NCBI GenBank assembly: GCA_964443545.1
Contig: CAYUCV010000040.1
Coordinates: 1 to 9,462 of the forward strand
DNA from: JBAZKV01 sp964443545
Lineage (GTDB): Bacteria > Margulisbacteria > WOR-1 > JAKLHX01 > JBAZKV01
Direction of reading: 5' to 3'
DNA: 9,462 nt
Shown: positions 6,824-9,462 of the stretch, piece by piece
Layout: the number at the start of each line of letters is the position of its first letter
Numbering within the stretch: position 1 is the stretch's first letter
The notes under the pieces: generated by a model
Told to the model about the DNA's origin: nothing
Database searches by the model: none
The model's input: only the letters and a program-made list of their open reading frames with translations
Program-made: the position numbers and the translations under genes

Positions 6824-7927
6824 ATGAGAAAGTTCCTTGCCTGCCTGACGATGATCGGACTGCTTGCCTCAGGTTCGCTTGCACTTCCCAGCGGAGTACT
6901 GCCTTACGGAGTCGGAGCCAAGTATGCCGCCATGGGCGGAGCCGGCGCCTCGCTGGTGGACGACATTGCTTCGGCCTACTATAATCCCGCCGGTATGTAC
7001 CGCTCGGGCGGAGCAGACTTAAAGATAGGCGCGGGAGCGGCCACCGACGGCTCCGATCAGCTTATAAGTATGGCAGCTAATTTTGGCAACCCGGCAAAAT
7101 TCCTTTCCGATAATTTCTCAAAATCTCTTGACATCAACGGCAATGTGCAAGGTATCATAGGCCTTTCGGTGGGCAAGTTCGGCCTTTCGGTTGTCCCGTC
7201 GGGACGCCTTAACCTCTCAAAAGCAGCCAATACCCTGGACGGAACTATACTGGGGTTTGGACATTCTGATTCTGCTCTGACTTTTGGCTACGGGATCGGG
7301 ATCCCTTATCTGGCCAAGGCGGGCGTTGGGGCAAACATTAAGTACATTCATAATGCTTTTGTCACCGCCGCGGTCGCGGCTTCGGGAGCCACCACCGACA
7401 TCACCAACACGATAACGCAGTATAACGGATTGGGCTTTGACCTGGGACTGCAGGGAACGCTGGATGTGATACCTACCGCTCCCATCTCGGTTGCGCTGGT
7501 ATACAAAGACTTTGCCGCCAATCTTAACGGGACGCAGCAGATCTCTTCCGGGACTTTCAACACTCTGACAGGAGCCGAGATCACCCCGATGACCACCGTT
7601 TCGGACGGACCGATAGCCGGAACTTCGATACCCACAACGCTGGTACTGGGAGCTTCGGGACAGATACCGATTGTCGGACTTAAACTGGCCGTTGACCTTG
7701 ACACAATAGGAGGCAACACCCCCTATTCCGTGACCCACATCGGATTGGAATATCCTGTGGCAATGGGGCTGGTCAACCTGAGGCTGGGCAAGATAAACGG
7801 CAGCACTGTCGACATGTTCACCTACGGCGCGGGCATTTTAAAGGACACGGTCAACATAGCGTTCGTCACTGACAACAAGGACAATCGCAACAACCAGATG
7901 CTGGCGGATATTCACATCGGCTTCTAA
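6824..7927 (+). CDS. Putative outer-membrane beta-barrel protein (FadL/PorV/TraF_2-like)
   Basis: The 367-residue protein starts with a typical Sec signal peptide: MRK, a hydrophobic core at 4-17, and a likely cleavage after GSLA (residue 20). Right after it comes GAKYAAMGGAGASLVDDI followed by AYYNPAG (31-57), the N-terminal signature seen in FadL-type, PorV-type and TraF_2-type outer-membrane proteins, where MGGAG and YYNPAG are the recognisable marks. The rest alternates short Gly-, Thr- and Ser-rich segments (for example LTFGYGIGI, VGLKLAVDLD, FTYGAGIL), as expected for transmembrane beta strands. The chain ends in HIGF, and a terminal Phe is the usual barrel-assembly signal. The substrate is unknown; it may be a porin, a hydrophobic-compound channel or a secretion partner. 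It lies 44 nt after rpoD, has its own promoter and terminator, and its strong RBS suggests an abundant protein. The barrel call is fairly sure; the exact family is not. Confidence 0.75.
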   Translation: MRKFLACLTMIGLLASGSLALPSGVLPYGVGAKYAAMGGAGASLVDDIASAYYNPAGMYRSGGADLKIGAGAATDGSDQLISMAANFGNPAKFLSDNFSKSLDINGNVQGIIGLSVGKFGLSVVPSGRLNLSKAANTLDGTILGFGHSDSALTFGYGIGIPYLAKAGVGANIKYIHNAFVTAAVAASGATTDITNTITQYNGLGFDLGLQGTLDVIPTAPISVALVYKDFAANLNGTQQISSGTFNTLTGAEITPMTTVSDGPIAGTSIPTTLVLGASGQIPIVGLKLAVDLDTIGGNTPYSVTHIGLEYPVAMGLVNLRLGKINGSTVDMFTYGAGILKDTVNIAFVTDNKDNRNNQMLADIHIGF

Positions 7928-9462
7928 CAGGGAAAAAGGTTTTTGCGGGCCCCGGTCATTTGGCCGGGGCTTTTGCTTTCTTTAAGCTGGTACAAAATAG
8001 TTTCGGAGACGCTTTCTCCGGCTTCCACCATCCCCGCAGGTAAAAAGACGCCCGTAGAAGTCTCCTTGATGCTGCGATCCTCCAGTTTTATCTCGAACCT
8101 TACATCCGCGGGGAACACTTTTGTTCTTTTGCCGCCGTAAGCCCCGTTAAAAGGAGCCGCCCATTCTTCGATAACGGAGGCCACCGTTGCCCTCTTGTCC
8201 TGGAACTCTTCCCCGAACTCGGTTATGACGGCCACCTCGGGCATGGCCTGCTTTATCACATTGATGGACCCGATAAGGCCCAGGTGCTGCTTCAATAGTT
8301 TTCCCTCTTCCTTTTCTAAAGATCCTATGTTCATGAGCAGTATCTGGCAGCCCCTGTACTGCTCCCCCAGCCCGCTCTCATATCTGGTATCTCCCGTCAC
8401 CCCTATCTTGACGGGGCGCTGGTCTTTGCCGGCTATATTCGTCTCTATCACGAACCCCACGGAGGATTCTTCGTGCGTCCACAGCTCTTCGTGAAAGGCC
8501 TCTTTTACATGAATGACGCAGCCGTATTTATCCCTTAACCGGACGCCTCCCGCGTGGTCTATAGTAGTGTTTGGCACAAGCAGTTTGAAGTTTATCTCTT
8601 TTGAGCCCAGAGGACTTACCGCGTCAAAGAGGCCCTGGAATTTTAGCATGACCCCGGAAGAGCCGAACACATCCAGCACCTTGATCTTGTCGTGCGGGAC
8701 ATTGTCGTTGTATTTGGCAAGGAGCGAAAGGATAGCCTCTATCGATTCGGTGTGGTCATCGTGGTCGTGGGTAACTATTATCGCATCCAGGTCCACTATA
8801 GAAAGATCGCAGTCCCTGAACAGCTCCAGGAAACCGTAGCCCGGATCGATCGCGATGGAGCGCACAACTCCCTGCCTGTTCTTGAGCGTCAACAGATAGC
8901 CACCTCCCTGGCTTATCCCCGTGGAATAAAGAGGAGAAGAAGAGTTCCACTTGTGCAGCGTTTTTAGCACATTGGGCCCCACCGCCCTGTCAACATACCG
9001 GGCAACATTGAGGTCATGGCGCAGTTTTTCTTTTGAGCGCGCCACTTTTTCTATCATCGGAAAGATGGTCTCTTCCATGTAGGAGATGGCCTTTAGAGAA
9101 TCGGTGTTGAACTCTTTTTGCAGGTGCTCCAACCTGCGGGAAGACTTAAAATCCTCGTAGGCGTCTTTGAACCTTCCCTGAAGGAACCTGGCTATGCCTC
9201 TGTAGTAATCAAGATGCGCGGTAAGCGAAGTTTTGCTGCGGACCTTTTTAATGACAGTATCAAGAACGTGCTCCGCTTCTTTATAGAGCCCTGCTCCAAG
9301 GCACTGGGATATGATAAGGTCCCTCGGCCCCTGCCCTTTTACCTCAGACCAGGAAGCAGCGCTCCTCTCAAGCGTGCGCACAATTATGGAAAGATTGTCC
9401 TTTATCCAGGAGGCCCTCTCCTGCACAGGAAGGCCGAGAAGGTTTTGCCAGGTCTCTATTGC
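7924..9462 (-). CDS. Uncharacterised MBL-fold metallohydrolase with helical (TPR-like) N-terminus, 5' end probably outside the window
   Basis: Numbering here counts from the GTG at 9426. The N-terminal part (about 1-160) is helical. One TPR-like unit pair is visible around LYKEAEHVL and YYRGIARFLQGRFKDAYEDF (47-93). An MBL domain follows: GGGYLLTL (174-181), IAIDPGYGF (191-199), the metal motif THDHDDH with His220, His222, Asp224 and His225, a candidate third His at 312 or 318 (AFHEELWTHEESSVGF), and VTGDT with Asp346. In the last motif His381 (KQHLG) is followed by ITEFGEE, where many relatives have a final metal His. No signal peptide or membrane segment is visible, so it is probably cytoplasmic. 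The frame stays open from the GTG to the window edge (AIETWQNLLGLP precedes it) and no RBS is present, so the true start is likely beyond 9462. Relatives include RNases, lactonases and phosphodiesterases; the substrate here is unknown. Confidence 0.8.
   Translation of the reverse strand, partial: AIETWQNLLGLPVQERASWIKDNLSIIVRTLERSAASWSEVKGQGPRDLIISQCLGAGLYKEAEHVLDTVIKKVRSKTSLTAHLDYYRGIARFLQGRFKDAYEDFKSSRRLEHLQKEFNTDSLKAISYMEETIFPMIEKVARSKEKLRHDLNVARYVDRAVGPNVLKTLHKWNSSSPLYSTGISQGGGYLLTLKNRQGVVRSIAIDPGYGFLELFRDCDLSIVDLDAIIVTHDHDDHTESIEAILSLLAKYNDNVPHDKIKVLDVFGSSGVMLKFQGLFDAVSPLGSKEINFKLLVPNTTIDHAGGVRLRDKYGCVIHVKEAFHEELWTHEESSVGFVIETNIAGKDQRPVKIGVTGDTRYESGLGEQYRGCQILLMNIGSLEKEEGKLLKQHLGLIGSINVIKQAMPEVAVITEFGEEFQDKRATVASVIEEWAAPFNGAYGGKRTKVFPADVRFEIKLEDRSIKETSTGVFLPAGMVEAGESVSETILYQLKESKSPGQMTGARKNLFPC
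7949..7974 (+). terminator. Intrinsic terminator of the barrel gene
   Basis: GCCCCGGTC (7949-7957) and GGCCGGGGC (7962-7970) pair as a 9-bp, very GC-rich stem with one T-G wobble around an ATTT loop, followed by TTTT and then GCTTTCTTT. It begins 21 nt after the TAA of the barrel gene. It lies inside the last codons of the opposing gene. On the - strand the nearest T run is about 11 nt beyond the stem, so termination in that direction should be weaker. Confidence 0.85.

Noticed and set aside
7943..9426. Several + strand open frames (for example 8513-8839) opposite the MBL gene
   Set aside because: They are shadows of the - strand MBL frame; their translations lack motifs and the - strand carries the intact HxHxDH and GDT motifs.
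6824..9462. Barrel gene plus MBL gene as a two-gene defence or secretion system
   Set aside because: The genes are convergent, have separate transcription signals and share no functional motif; proximity alone does not support a joint system.

Overview
The window looks like ordinary, tightly packed bacterial chromosome. It holds the 3' part of a tRNA-Ala gene, four housekeeping genes head to tail on the + strand (ppdK, dgt, dnaG, rpoD), an outer-membrane beta-barrel gene on the + strand, and one convergent - strand gene for an uncharacterised metallo-beta-lactamase (MBL) fold protein. No mobile element, CRISPR array, prophage gene or recognisable defence cassette is visible. No stretch over about 120 bases lacks a gene.

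Organism: all genes share moderate GC and frequent ATA (Ile) and AGG/AGA (Arg) codons, so they look native to one genome. A signal-peptide-bearing beta-barrel ending in Phe points to a diderm cell. The order ppdK-dgt-dnaG-rpoD is, from memory, typical of Clostridia-like bacteria. Together with the diderm gene this suggests an anaerobic, probably fermentative lineage such as one of the uncultured diderm phyla (Margulisbacteria/Saganbacteria, Elusimicrobia, Omnitrophica and similar). The phylum cannot be fixed from this sequence.

Layout: 1-52 is tRNA-Ala(GGC) without an encoded CCA. A strong extended -10 promoter follows at 63-71, then a leader of about 90 nt with possible hairpins. ppdK (169-2913) encodes pyruvate, phosphate dikinase. 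dgt (2925-3917) encodes an HD-domain dNTP triphosphohydrolase and overlaps dnaG (primase, 3905-5671). rpoD (5733-6779) encodes the primary sigma factor and starts at TTG. No terminator is visible from 53 to 6779, so the four genes probably form an operon joining pyruvate/PEP conversion, dNTP control, replication priming and transcription initiation. A second extended -10 promoter (6787-6795) with the same TGTGnTATAAT core drives the barrel gene (6824-7927), which ends in a strong intrinsic terminator (7949-7974). That terminator lies inside the last codons of the convergent gene (stop at 7924), an MBL-fold hydrolase with a helical, TPR-like N-terminal region whose reading frame stays open to the window end.

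The least understood element is the helical-MBL protein. The most unusual architecture is the pair of interlocking stop codons with the terminator embedded in coding sequence.
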